From positions 930,001 to 994,000 of the forward strand of contig NC_083678.1 of assembly GCF_030384665.1 (NCBI RefSeq): 64,000 nucleotides of DNA, in the 5' to 3' direction. How positions within the stretch are numbered: the stretch's first letter is position 1; every line of letters begins with the position of its first letter. This stretch comes from Lodderomyces elongisporus. Lineage: Eukaryota > Ascomycota > Pichiomycetes > Serinales > Debaryomycetaceae. The notes under the pieces were generated by a model, which did no database searches, was not told the origin of the DNA, and worked only from the letters and a program-made list of their open reading frames with translations. This document shows, in pieces, positions 31,457 to 42,139 of the stretch. A program made the translations under genes and the position numbers.

Positions 31457-32041
31457 TTACTCTTCCATTTCAGCATCTTCTTGTACACCTTCCTCCTCTT
31501 CTTCTTCCTCCTCCTCCTCTTCTTCTTCAACTGGGAATAGTTGTCTTATTTTTGCTATGATCTCTTCGCATCCTTCTTCGCCAAATCTCTCTTCGCACTC
31601 CTCTACCAATGTGGTCAATATTACCAATTCTCTGGGTAAGTAGTTCATGATTTGCAATTTCTCAACTTTCATCAATTCATACTTGTTCAAGAATTGCATT
31701 AGTTCTTTGAATTTAGTGTTTGTCATTGCATTGTCTGGTGTGGCACTTGCATTGTTGATGTTGCTGCTATTGTTTTTCATCATCAATAATACATCCCTGG
31801 TGATGATTTCGAGATCAATACCGCATTCGGTGAATCTAGGTTTCTGTTTCACGTTTCTCTTGTTATTTGTCCCATTTCTACTGGCAGCATCAGTTTGGTG
31901 GTTTTGCTGTGCTTGCAGTTCTGTATCTTGTTCCGTTTCGTCACCGGGAAAAGACCAGTTGTATTTGCGTTTGATGTTTTTGAGGTGTTGTTCAACTTCA
32001 AAGTTGGAGAGAAAGGAGTCTCGTTCTTGAAGTATCTGCAT
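31457..32041 (-). CDS. RPC17: RNA polymerase III subunit C17
   Basis: A 194-residue protein of the Rpb4/Rpc17 family. It begins MQILQERDSFLSNFEV, matching MKVLEERNAFLSDYEV of S. cerevisiae Rpc17. After a Gln/Asn-rich linker the HRDC-like helical domain reads FLNKYELMKVEKLQIMNYLPRE followed by LVEECEERF. It forms the C17/C25 stalk of Pol III, which contacts TFIIIB during initiation. An acidic tail with a run of 13 or more Glu, encoded by GAA/GAG repeats near 31495-31530, follows the domain and is absent from the shorter S. cerevisiae protein. In S. cerevisiae RPC17 (YJL011C) lies close to CCT3 (YJL014W), also present in this window. Confidence 0.88.
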   Translation of the reverse strand: MQILQERDSFLSNFEVEQHLKNIKRKYNWSFPGDETEQDTELQAQQNHQTDAASRNGTNNKRNVKQKPRFTECGIDLEIITRDVLLMMKNNSSNINNASATPDNAMTNTKFKELMQFLNKYELMKVEKLQIMNYLPRELVILTTLVEECEERFGEEGCEEIIAKIRQLFPVEEEEEEEEEEEEEGVQEDAEMEE

Positions 32042-33254
32042 TATAAGTTTTGAATTTGTGTGTTTGGGTTAATATATGGGTGTGTGCATCTAATATGAGT
32101 TGAGCAGAGGGAAAGGGGGGGTGGACAGGAATTAGGCTGGTGACTAAACTCAACTCAATATAAAGGAAGTATTTAAATAAAATTATGGCGATGAGACACT
32201 CAAATAAACGCATCTTTCACAAGCCGCACAAGTTACCTGAAAATGGAAATAATAAAAAAAAAGAGATGAAAATGGTCACGTGAGACTAACTAAACAACAA
32301 AAGATATATATATATATATATATAAAATGAAATAATAGATGTGAAAGAAGGTTGTATGTGTATATACTATTGCTGTTTACTGTTTAAAGAGTTACAAATG
32401 AAGATCAATGCTTTTTGCAGCAGCAACACTTTTTTTTTTTACTTGCGCCTTGTAATTTTGGCTTTAGTTCAAGCTAAAATTTTCAACATTACTTAGCTTT
32501 AATCAATAGTAATTTTTGATGAAGAGAATACTACAATCAATAGAATAAAACCATAACAAAAATCTACGTGGTAAAGTCAACTGGTGGGAAAGCTTACAAA
32601 CTCACAAATTCTCTAGCCACAGTTTGAGAGCAGAATGTGGTCTTTGTAACAAATGGGACAATCCTCAATTCCTCTGTTTCTTGACGATGGATTTTATCTT
32701 TGCTTCAACGACGATCAGTTTTCTTTACTTTTTTTCCTGTTCCTTTCTCTCTCTCTCTCTTTTTTAATAAACAAATAGAGAGGTAAAGAAAGAGGTAAAG
32801 AGGTAAAGAGAAAGTGAGGAAAAGAGAAGGTACTCAAAGTCGTGTATTTGAACCAAAACAATTGTAGAATCATACAAATAAGCATCTAAGGGTGTACCTG
32901 CATATGGTACTATTTTTTTTTTTTTTTTCTTAATTCTGAAAAAAAAAACTAAAGGGGAAGGAGAGGAAAGGGGTGGTTGGAAAGGGAGATAAAAGAAGGA
33001 ATGGGAAATTTGAGTTTGTGGTGGTAGTAGTTTTAGTATTAGTATTAGTGTAGGTATTATCGGTTCAACGAAAGAAAAGTGAATGTATAGATGTGTAGAT
33101 TTTGTAATGTGTAATAAGCTCACAATTGTATGAAAAACTGCAATTAATGCCTCTAGTTGTAGCATATAATGCACAGGACGCGTCAAAAACAAAATCAAAC
33201 ACAAATTATAATTAATAATTAGTAATAATAAAACAGCAAACTAACGAGGAAGCA

Positions 33255-33287
<33 letters not shown>

Positions 33288-34251
33288 AAAACTCGACGCA
33301 TTTTAGGCCGAAACAGGAGCAAAAGAGCTAAAAAGCAAAAGATCTTCGACTGAATAAGCACAGGAACTGAAAGAACTGAAAGAACTGAAAGAACTGGGCT
33401 GAGCTTGTCAGGGCAATGACAGGGCAATGACAGATCCAAATATTATCTTCCTCTCACCCCCCCCCCCCCACCCTTCTTAAACCTATTGTTTGTTTTTGTC
33501 TGTTTTTTGTACTTTGGTGATGTATTATAATGCAGACAAAATACAAAATACAAAATACTCAAAAAAAAACAGGGAATTGCTTGATTCAAAAAAGAACACA
33601 AAAAAAAAGAGGAAGCAAAAAGAAACAGAAGCAGAAGCGGAACAACAACAAGCGATCTGTCACTGTGAATAATCTTACCTCTCAAATTTCCCACCCTCAG
33701 TGACACTATCAAAATATACAACAAAAATTATAAACCATTAAAATATAAACGGCAACCATGAATGCTGGTACCAAAATAAAAAATAGGAAAAGAAATAATA
33801 GAGAAAATAGTCACTATAGTTTCTGACTATTCACTAATAGGTTTCTACTGGACATAAAAGATCTAAATTTTTAATATTAAAGGGAAAATTGAAGAAACAG
33901 CAACAAAAAATTCAAGAGATTATTAGTATAAGAATATAAGAACCCTGTTGTCTCACATACGTACCCTTGTTCATAATATATAAATATAAACATATTTCCC
34001 ATCGTCTAATTTTAATAGAGGGTTTAAAACAATTTTTGCACAACCATTACTAAACAATAGCTTCATTTGCTTACCCTCCCCCCCCCCCCCACCTCCAGGT
34101 ATTTCTAATTACTTGCTTATTTATAACTAACACAAGCTGTGCAAAGTAATAAAAGAAAATCTCGGTCCAATCTTGTTGCTACATTACAATTTAATTTTTT
34201 AAAAAATCTATTTTTTCAGTGATCTTTTTTTTTTAGGAGATACCAATACTA
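32042..34251. other. 2.2 kb repeat-rich spacer between RPC17 and the next gene
   Basis: No credible gene. It holds a TA run (about 32301-32324), a GAAA repeat (about 33262-33290), four tandem copies of a 10-bp GAACTGAAA-type unit (about 33362-33395) and a duplicated CAGGGCAATGA unit (about 33409-33432). It also has two C runs of 13 (33457-33469 and 34078-34090). Short frames across it are built from these repeats. Confidence 0.6.
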
Positions 34252-35814
34252 ATGACTATGCTGTATGAGGTTGATTCCGACGCAGGGTCCTCAACACCCA
34301 ATAGTGTTCAGAGCCATTACTCAACCAGCACATCAGCTTCCAACACGTCCAACACATATGCCAATAAGTCAAAGTACTTTCACCGCATCTCCGTCCCTCT
34401 TGGCAAGCATACAAGCCTCATGTTGGACAGCAATGACAATGTTGATGATATCGAAGAGGAAGAGGGAAATGACGAGACAGACTACGAATTGACTAGAAAT
34501 GCAAGTTCAAGTGCGAGCGCAAGTGCAAGTGCAACTCCTGTAACTAATTCTGTATCGACATCAGAACACCACCAACATTCCCTCTTGGCCCAATTTGAAC
34601 TCAATGAAATGATCCCATTCAACTTGTGTAAGCATCTATATGAAAAGTTACAACAGGAAATGCGTCTAGAAACACAACTACGTGGTGGACCCCAAGTAGA
34701 TGAAGACCAAATTGATAAGTTATACTATCTACTCATCTCACTATGCTATATCAAGGCATTCAAACAAGTATATTCAACCATAAAACTAGAGCAGAACAAA
34801 ATAGACTTGTTCAAAAGTGAGCAAAGTATCGACAAGGATGAAGAAAAAGTATGCATTTCAGACCTCAAGCTCATATCCCATCTACAAGTATATGTTCCAG
34901 AAAGAATAGATATGCTACTATGCGGATTGGGTAACCTTGTTACACCACACGGTAAAGTATGTCTACTATGGCCCAAGACTACACTATTAACCCTACTAGT
35001 CAATGCAATACACTATGGTTTATTGTACTTTAACGAAAAAATCATATCACGAAAACTACCAAACTTTGAATCTGGAATCAAAAACTTTAACAACAAAGAA
35101 AAAAGAAAGTCTGGAGATATGAAATTTACAAAAGAGTCTCGAGAATTGGGCAGCGATCATGGTAAAGGGGTGGCAACACAGCTTATATGGAGCGATTATG
35201 AAGGCTATGAAAAGTTTCAAACATATTGCTCTCGTTACTTGTCACAATTTGGTGATGTTGAACAAATGTGTCGACAAAACAACCAAAGTGAATTATACCA
35301 GTTTCACTTGACACACCCAGAGTACTCTTTAGTATACGAAGCAAGTCTATGTCTGTATTTGGAATGGAGCAAACGTATCAACAAGTACGACGAGTCAGAT
35401 GTCATTGTTTCAGCCCTATCTATACTAGGTTTACAGTTTGTCACTATCCAATCGACAATTTTAAAGAATATGACTTTGAGGATTGTACAGGCATATACTA
35501 AATATGAAGCAGCTAAGTTTGAAAAAATTTGGAAGATGAAGAACACAAGAGGCACTGGAAAGGGCATGTTGGGCCAGTTGTGCAAAGAAGAAAAGGTTGA
35601 GAATGATCAAAGGTTGAGCATGGACTCAAAGAGTAGTGGCAATAACAACGACAACTTTGGCCAGCATTGTAGTAAATTGTGTGTTTCAGCTTTTCCATTT
35701 ACCGGTATCAACAAGACATTTGGTAATATGTTGAAGCCAAGCAGACATTATGATATCGTTGACTCTGAAGCCGCATTGTTATTGTTCCAAGATATTATAA
35801 ATCAAGGAGTATAG
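34252..35814 (+). CDS. Uncharacterised 520-residue protein
   Basis: A complete frame with ordinary coding character. Residues 1-110 are low complexity: Ser/Thr-rich, then acidic (EEEEGNDE), then a Ser-Ala repeat. From about residue 120 it is predicted to be mostly helical and globular, e.g. FNLCKHLYEKLQQEM, LYYLLISLCYIKAFKQVY and SLVYEASLCLYLEWSKRI. A short polar linker lies near residues 270-300. No transmembrane helix, zinc-binding pattern or catalytic motif is evident. I do not recognise the family. Its isolation between two large repeat-rich spacers suggests a regulated gene, but this is inference. Confidence 0.75.
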   Translation: MTMLYEVDSDAGSSTPNSVQSHYSTSTSASNTSNTYANKSKYFHRISVPLGKHTSLMLDSNDNVDDIEEEEGNDETDYELTRNASSSASASASATPVTNSVSTSEHHQHSLLAQFELNEMIPFNLCKHLYEKLQQEMRLETQLRGGPQVDEDQIDKLYYLLISLCYIKAFKQVYSTIKLEQNKIDLFKSEQSIDKDEEKVCISDLKLISHLQVYVPERIDMLLCGLGNLVTPHGKVCLLWPKTTLLTLLVNAIHYGLLYFNEKIISRKLPNFESGIKNFNNKEKRKSGDMKFTKESRELGSDHGKGVATQLIWSDYEGYEKFQTYCSRYLSQFGDVEQMCRQNNQSELYQFHLTHPEYSLVYEASLCLYLEWSKRINKYDESDVIVSALSILGLQFVTIQSTILKNMTLRIVQAYTKYEAAKFEKIWKMKNTRGTGKGMLGQLCKEEKVENDQRLSMDSKSSGNNNDNFGQHCSKLCVSAFPFTGINKTFGNMLKPSRHYDIVDSEAALLLFQDIINQGV

Positions 35815-36219
35815 TTTTTTCTTAAACAAAAAAGTGTATAAAACGGGGCATATACAGGTATATGTCTTTTTACCTTTTTATTGTTTCTATTTTTCCTTTT
35901 TTTTTTATACTTTTTTACTTTTTTACTTTTTTCTTTTTTTTTTTTGGTTTTAGAGGATGGTGTGGGTATTGAAAATATTTATGTATTCTGTATATATTTA
36001 TAGCAAAGTAGTAGATAAGTATATGCTGATTACTTATTGGCTTGACAACTTATAAACAAACTGATTAGCATTGTGAGATAGGGAAATTTGACATTTGAAT
36101 GCTATAGCAATTTGCAATACATAATTAGTCGTAATTAGATTTGCTAGTAATATTGTTGCTCACCAATTTATTCTTTTGTTTTTCATCAAATTTTTTTTCC
36201 TCTCTTGTTCTTCTCTTAC
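35815..36219. other. Convergent spacer with T-rich tracts
   Basis: Downstream sequences of two convergent genes, with several T runs (35895-35945). Nothing else was seen. Confidence 0.5.
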
Positions 36220-37008
36220 TTAAATATTGGCTTCGTCTACAGTGTGTTGTTTTGTATTTGAAGAATCTTCAGTTATTTGCTCTTCTTGTTCAATATTTGC
36301 ATCTGCATTAGTTTCAGCATTAGTTTCCGCATTAGTTTCAGCACCAGCATCAGCACCAGCATCAGCACCAGCATCTGATTCAACTTCATCATCTATTACA
36401 AAGTTCTCACTATTTGGGGTTTTTTCCAAGTCGTTTTTCCTCTTGTTTGATCCAATATATGGAATACAGCAGAATGGGAATGGCCGCATATTAATCTCGG
36501 AAGTCTTGTTCAAATTGAAGAAAAGACTACCCCAAAAGTAATTTGATGGTGCAAATATGTGCAAGGGGCTAAACTCTCGTAATTCTGGCGAAAGCCCCTT
36601 TCCAAGATAAATAGCAGTTGTTGTAGTGAACAAGATCCAGTTAAGAATTGTGAATGGTAATAATGCTTGATAGATATGGCAGCTAGTCTTGCTCCACTCG
36701 TTATCTGTATTGCAGTCTGTTGGGAATTCTGTTGCAAGAATAATCCACGAGATCAAGTAGAGGACCATATTAAAAGTCTCGCCAAAAAGAATTATTATTG
36801 AAGGCGAGTTTCCATTAAATGCAACTGGGACCCAAAACCCAATGTACCAAAGGTATAGTAAGCTGATTATTGAAGTAATGAGGATGAAAACAGTTCTTCC
36901 AGTCACTTCATCCGAAACGAATCTTGCAGTCAATCCTAATACGATGCTTGAAACTATAGTTTCCGACAGACGTAGGAGTATACTTATTCCAATTTGAGCA
37001 GTTGGCAT
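36220..37008 (-). CDS. MARVEL-like four-helix membrane protein, paralogue of the next gene
   Basis: I place the start at 37008 (262 residues) because the sequence from there (MPTAQIGISILLRL) aligns with the N-terminus of the neighbouring paralogue. A frame extension to 37107 adds 33 residues without similarity. Four hydrophobic segments are followed by a hydrophilic tail. Shared motifs with the neighbour are FNGNSPSIIILFGE, EFPTDC with a distal Cys, and YQALLPFTILNW. The overall plan is that of the Nce102/MARVEL-type plasma-membrane proteins. The tail carries Ala-Asp-Ala-Gly and Glu-Thr-Asn-Ala repeats (about 36310-36375). Function is unknown; a role in membrane domains is inference. Confidence 0.75.
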   Translation of the reverse strand: MPTAQIGISILLRLSETIVSSIVLGLTARFVSDEVTGRTVFILITSIISLLYLWYIGFWVPVAFNGNSPSIIILFGETFNMVLYLISWIILATEFPTDCNTDNEWSKTSCHIYQALLPFTILNWILFTTTTAIYLGKGLSPELREFSPLHIFAPSNYFWGSLFFNLNKTSEINMRPFPFCCIPYIGSNKRKNDLEKTPNSENFVIDDEVESDAGADAGADAGAETNAETNAETNADANIEQEEQITEDSSNTKQHTVDEANI

Positions 37009-37760
37009 ATCTCTTTCTTGTAAATCTATTTTCCAAGTTTCTCTCTCTAAAATTAAAGCAAACTTCCTAATTTTGTATATGAGATTGGTTAAAGGTTTGC
37101 GGTACAATTTGGTTGTAAAAAAGAAAAGAAAAATTTGGAAAGAATATATATATAAAGAAGAGAGTATAAAAGAGACAATATAGTGTATATAAACAGGTGG
37201 GGTTTAGGTGGTATTACAATTTGGCTGTAAAAAAATCAAATAAAATAAAATAAAATAATAAAAATAAAAATATAAAATTTTAGGTGCGAGAGAGAGAGAG
37301 AGAAAAGTCGCCTAAATACAAATTATTATTATTATTACTATTATTATTATTATTATAATTTTTTGCAGCATATTTTGTTTCTTATTTTTTTGGGGTTCAT
37401 TTTTCTCTCTCTCTCTCTCTCGAAATATGTGTGTATATGTATATGTACAAGGTGGGAAACCAAAATGTATCATTTAGAGTATTTATTTTCCCCACCTTCT
37501 TATACTGTTGTTGTTGTTGCTGCTGTTGTTGCTGCATCTTATTACAGGATGTGTGCTGAAGAAAATCATTTTGCTGGTGCTTTTTTTCTCTTTAAGAAAT
37601 ATACACAACTGAATGAATAGCAATTTATATACTTTAAAGTAGACTAAAAGAAACAAAAGAATAATTATAAAAAATAATCAAAAAGGAATAATAATTATAG
37701 TAGTTTGAGTAAATTGAGCAAAACAAGTTATGCTTCCAGTACCAAGCATCAAATAGTTAT
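37009..37760. other. Spacer between the two MARVEL-like paralogues
   Basis: AT-rich, with ATT trinucleotide runs (37322-37355), a CTCT tract (about 37404-37420) and a GTT/GCT-repeat open frame (37363-37620) that I do not regard as a gene. The promoter of the downstream paralogue lies at its left end. Confidence 0.5.
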
Positions 37761-38678
37761 TCATTTGTTGTCCAAGTCATCACTTGGAGACGAATGTGTT
37801 GAAGGGTGGGTAATGTATCCTTCTTGTGGACGTTCGTGGGCAATAGCACCATCTACAGTAGTGAAGCGAGTATTATCATTTGAATTTGAATTTGAATTTT
37901 CATTTTCATTTAAATTAGCACTAGTGTCAGTACCTGGTGCATTGGCAACAGGGTCCTGTGTTTGATAATTAGTAGTGGTAGTATAAGCAGCTCCTCCTCC
38001 TTCTCCTGGTGCCAAAGAGTCTTGTGTTTGATAATTAGTTTCTGAATCTTGTTGAATTGTGCCATTTCCCACCACTTTTTCTTCATCTACATCTTCTGCA
38101 CGTTTTGTCTTGCCCCAAGTGCCAAACCATCTTTTTCTGCTTAAACCTTCATTGTCAGAAAAGATTGCTCCAAAATGAAAATTTGTTAATCCAATAGTAT
38201 TGTTAAAGCCAAAAGTCTTAACTTGTGGAACCAAGGTGTAAAGAATAAAGAGGACTAAGCTTGCAATAAATAAAAACCAATTGAACAAGGTAAATGGAAG
38301 TACTGCTTGGTAGGCACGACACGTTGAAGAGTCAAACCCATTGTAGTTGTAGTAATCAAATGCACTATAGCGACCGCAGTGTGTTGGAAAGCCGTCTGCA
38401 GTTGCTGCCCATGCTGCAAGGTAAAAGATCATAAAGATGGATTCACCAATCAAAATCACCAATGAGGGTGATTGGCCATTTAAACCAAATGGGACAACAA
38501 TCAAAATGTAGAAAAAGTAGACAATGTTCAATACGCCAACAGCAACCACATATGACATTCTATCCCAATTGAAGCCCAAGTCTGATAAGACAGACCCTGC
38601 CAAGGCTAGGGAGATAATTGCAAAGAGGAACTGGAAGCCTCTAAGAAGGGTACTGATCAATGGTTTTGCAAGTGCCAT
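37761..38678 (-). CDS. MARVEL-like four-helix membrane protein, tandem paralogue
   Basis: A 305-residue protein. Four transmembrane segments occupy about residues 10-165. Conserved pieces are PFGLNGQSPSLVILIGE in the second helix region, DGFPTHC and STCRAYQ in the loop before the fourth helix, and AVLPFTLFNWFLF. Two loop cysteines could pair. The cytosolic tail is long, with Asn-Glu and Asn-Ser repeats encoded near 37880-37915 and a duplicated NYQTQD motif. It is homologous to the gene 750 bp downstream in the same orientation and keeps the longer loop. No name is assigned. Confidence 0.78.
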   Translation of the reverse strand: MALAKPLISTLLRGFQFLFAIISLALAGSVLSDLGFNWDRMSYVVAVGVLNIVYFFYILIVVPFGLNGQSPSLVILIGESIFMIFYLAAWAATADGFPTHCGRYSAFDYYNYNGFDSSTCRAYQAVLPFTLFNWFLFIASLVLFILYTLVPQVKTFGFNNTIGLTNFHFGAIFSDNEGLSRKRWFGTWGKTKRAEDVDEEKVVGNGTIQQDSETNYQTQDSLAPGEGGGAAYTTTTNYQTQDPVANAPGTDTSANLNENENSNSNSNDNTRFTTVDGAIAHERPQEGYITHPSTHSSPSDDLDNK

Positions 38679-40238
38679 TATTTATTTCTTGTCCTTTGTT
38701 GCCTAAGAAAAATTGGAGATTATAAAGAAAAAAAAATTATAAAAATGGATATTAAATTATTATTAATAATAGTAATAATAGTAATATTGATAGTAAAGAA
38801 AGAAAAGGAAAAACAATTCTATGTAGGCTGTGTATGTGTGGGTGTTGGTAATTGTGTTGGTAATTGTGTTGGTAATTGTGTTGGTAATTGTGTTGGTAAT
38901 TGTGTTGGTAATTGTGTTGGTAATTGTGTTGGTATGGGTCTAGTATACTGTAGTTATTGTACTCAAAGAAGTTGCAAGAGATATTGGGGTTTATATATAG
39001 CATTTGTTTTTTTTTTCTCTTTGTAAAGGAAACTAAATGTGGAATAAAGCACATTTATACAGAAAACTAAGCTCATGCAATACACTGATCAGTATAGAAG
39101 GTTGATCTATTTTACTTTCGTCATTCTGTTAACATAAATTTATATTTAAGACTAATTTTACTTATTATTATTGATTATTATTATTAATAATTTCTTGCTC
39201 TTTTTTAAATGTAAATGACCAATCACAAGCAATTTGCAACTTAAAGAAGAGACAGAAAGGGTGCAGAGGGAGGGGAGAATATATATACAAGTATGTGTAG
39301 AAATGTTCGTAAAGTGTTTTTTGTTTTTTTTTTAGTCAGCCGTACGGGGGACGGGGGGTCTACTTGTGTGGTATGTGTGGCTTTGCCAAAGAGTTACAAA
39401 ACCACACACCAATTGAATAATACTAAATAGAGTAGAGTAGAGGAAAAGAGAGAGTGAAGATCTCTAACACAAAATTAATAAAGTGTTTAATAATAAAATA
39501 GAGTGATTATGATAGTGTCTGTCTGTCTGTCTGTCTGTGTTGTGATGTGATGTGATGTGTTGTGTTGTGTTGTGTTGTGTTGTGCCTATAATGTATTGTA
39601 AAGGTCGTGCAGAAATTGTATATAAACATTTATACTATATATATATACATGTATATGTGAAAATTTAAGGTTATAGATATCTTTAGATACAAACATTAAC
39701 ACTAACAAATTGACAAAATTAGGGCTTTGTGCATTTACGTGTTTCCATTATATATATAATTATTGTGTGCCAATTGTTTAATAAAGTTTTTTATGAATGA
39801 CTTTTGGTTTTTTCCCTTTTCTCTTTTCTCTTTTCTCTTTTGATGATTCCATAAATGCTGAAAGCTTCAATATCTGCCAATTTTTGCAAGTTTATTCTGT
39901 TGAGGCTTATCTCCGCACACTTCTTCCAACTACAGTTACAGTACACAGCTAACACCATAACATCAACAGACATTATTCTTCCAACCCCCTTTCTCTTCTC
40001 GTCTTCTCGTCTTCTCCTCTTTTTGCTTTTCCAATCTACAATTATTAGCATCTAAAAGATACTCTACATGGTATTATAGATGGCAACAATACTGGTTACA
40101 ACTTACCTTCTCACCTACCTGGTTTTAAAACAATATGTGATTGGATCAACAGAACAAATCTCTACAACGATTTCTTTGTTCATAGGTAGACCCATCTTAC
40201 CATAAATAGAATCTTCCCAAAGATTTAAAATTTCTCCT

Positions 40239-40269
<31 letters not shown>

Positions 40270-41167
40270 TTCTTTACATTTTTACTAAAGAAGATAATCA
40301 ACTATTTAGGATTGGCAATGCTATCAATACACTTTACAACAAATTTGTATTTATATATATATATGTATGTACAACTTTGTCTTTTTGTCATTAATAGCCC
40401 AACACATACAAACATACAAAGTATTCCATACAAACAGTAGAGAATACTCTTGCAAACTAAATCAAAGCAGAAACAAAATAGAAACATAAATATGAATTGA
40501 AAAAAGAAAACAACAACACTAGCATTGTCCTTGTTTCTATATTCATAAAAACCACATCCTAATTATCTACAATGACTAACAACAATCAAACCATGCTAAA
40601 ATACTTCAAACTACTTCAAACTACTTCAAACCCTGTTCTTTTCCAATAATCCAGCTACATTATCATTTCTTTTCTTACCGCTTACCAACCTCCTCCCCCA
40701 TACCTTCCCTTCCCTTCCCCTCCCTCCACATCAACATCTTTCTCTTTACTAATACAGTAAGAAAAGAAAAGGATACATGTGGTAGCACATTCCATGCTTC
40801 TTATTATTCAATTGAATATATTACATTTTTATATTTATTATTATTATTATTGTTATTTTTCTGGGGGCTTTTGTTTTCTTTTACGTAATATGAGATAAGA
40901 TTACTAATAATTCACACTATATCTTAACCTCCAACCAATCTTTTTAACAAGCATTAATCTAGTATATAAAATGAGGGAAAGAGAGAGAGAGAGAGAGAAA
41001 AAAAATACAGGCACAGAAATTAAAATTAAAATTAAAATTAAAATCAAAATCAAAAATTCAATACACCTTTACAATTGATGAAAAAAACCTGGCTATTTTC
41101 TCCACTACTAACTTGTCTTTTTGTTGTTTTTGTTCTGATACTTTTAGCTTCATTTACACAATTCAAA
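38679..41167. other. 2.5 kb repeat-rich spacer upstream of the acyl-protein thioesterase
   Basis: No credible gene. It contains the 12-bp minisatellite at 38844-38934, GTCT and TGTGA/TGTGT repeats near 39515-39585, TCTTTTC repeats near 39815-39840, a TA run near 40240-40265 and an ACTACTTCAA repeat near 40605-40630. A GA run near 40978-41000 and AAAATT repeats near 41020-41055 follow. It separates divergent genes and must hold both promoters. Confidence 0.6.
38844..38934. repeat. 12-bp minisatellite, seven full copies
   Basis: Seven perfect tandem copies of GTTGGTAATTGT followed by a partial one. Both strands are open through it, which creates repetitive spurious frames. Confidence 0.93.
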
Positions 41168-41887
41168 ATGAGTTTGATTTCAGCTATTAAAACTCCTGCT
41201 ACAACCACCCCTGCAAAAGCAGCAATCATCTTCTTACACGGTCTTGGTGACTCTGGAGACGGATGGAGCTTTTTACCACAAATTATCAACCAAACAAAAT
41301 TGATCCCCACAGATGTGGCAAACTCCATCAACTACGTATTTCCCAACGCACCACAGATCCCCATAACTGTCAATGGAGGTATGAGAATGCCAGGCTGGTT
41401 TGACATTTACGAGTTTGGTAACCCCAATGCCCGCCAGGATGTAGTTGGCTTTTTCAAAACAATCACCGATGTCGTTAAGGAATTGATTGACGAACAAATC
41501 AACAAGTACAACATCCCAGCAGAAAAAATCATCATTGGCGGATTCAGTCAAGGTGCCGCCATCTCATTGGCAACATTGGCAACATTAAACTTCAAGATTG
41601 GCGGAGTTGTTGCCTTATCGGGATTCTGCTCTCCACCAGTAGCTGAAGAATTGGAGAAAAAATACTTGGTAAGTGACGTCAACTTTAACACACCAGTTTT
41701 CCAAGGCCACGGCACTGCTGATCCAATTATTGCATACGACTTTGGTAAAAAGACTAGTGAATACTACAAGACAAAGTTGGGCTTCAAAAACTTGCAATTC
41801 CACACTTACAGCGGAGTAGCACACAGCGCTAGCGAGGAAGAATTGGTTGATGTCGTCAAGTTCATCAAGGACATTATCGCAAAGTAA
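41168..41887 (+). CDS. Acyl-protein thioesterase 1
   Basis: A 239-residue alpha/beta hydrolase from the ATG at 41168. The segment IIFLHGLGDSGDGWSFLPQ, the nucleophile elbow GGFSQG with Ser127, Asp185 in HGTADPII and His219 in GVAHSAS give a full catalytic triad in the spacing of the APT1/lysophospholipase family. It should remove palmitate from cytosolic proteins such as Ras and G-alpha (S. cerevisiae YLR118C). Codon use is biased, suggesting good expression. An in-frame upstream ATG at 41078 adds 30 residues that form a signal-anchor-like segment. The start at 41168 is favoured because it matches the family and has A at -3, but an extended isoform is possible. Confidence 0.88.
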   Translation: MSLISAIKTPATTTPAKAAIIFLHGLGDSGDGWSFLPQIINQTKLIPTDVANSINYVFPNAPQIPITVNGGMRMPGWFDIYEFGNPNARQDVVGFFKTITDVVKELIDEQINKYNIPAEKIIIGGFSQGAAISLATLATLNFKIGGVVALSGFCSPPVAEELEKKYLVSDVNFNTPVFQGHGTADPIIAYDFGKKTSEYYKTKLGFKNLQFHTYSGVAHSASEEELVDVVKFIKDIIAK

Positions 41888-42061
41888 AACCGAAAAAGAA
41901 AAAAAAAAGGAAAAACAATTTTTTTTTAGAAATTATAGAACCAAAATTAAAAAAATATAATAAAGGAATGGAAAACAAAATAGAGAATGAGTATGGGAGA
42001 ATTGCCTAGCCCTTATAATGGCAGACACTTGTATTGAGCAGAAAGGTTAAAGAATTCGTGC

Positions 42062-42095
<34 letters not shown>

Positions 42096-42139
42096 AAACA
42101 AAGAAACACCTTTTGTGCTTTATCGGCCGTTCTTGCTGC
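41888..42139. other. Convergent spacer with TA microsatellite
   Basis: Contains a long TA run at about 42064-42092 between the ends of two convergent genes. Confidence 0.6.

Noticed and set aside
34098..34235. Possible 5' UTR intron before the 520-residue protein (CTAAC near 34125, T-rich tract and AG at 34235)
   Set aside because: No GTATGT donor upstream, and branch-to-acceptor distance of about 110 nt is too long compared with 31-35 nt in the two clear introns.
37363..37620. 85-codon plus-strand frame between the MARVEL-like genes
   Set aside because: Made of CTCT, GTT and GCT repeats; no conserved motif and the promoter region of a minus-strand gene.
38844..38934. Possible CRISPR-like array
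   Set aside because: Direct repeats are contiguous with no spacers, and the host is a eukaryote.
38752..39054. Open frames on both strands with GNCV or QHNY repeats
   Set aside because: Created by the 12-bp minisatellite, whose unit keeps both strands open; not protein-like outside it.
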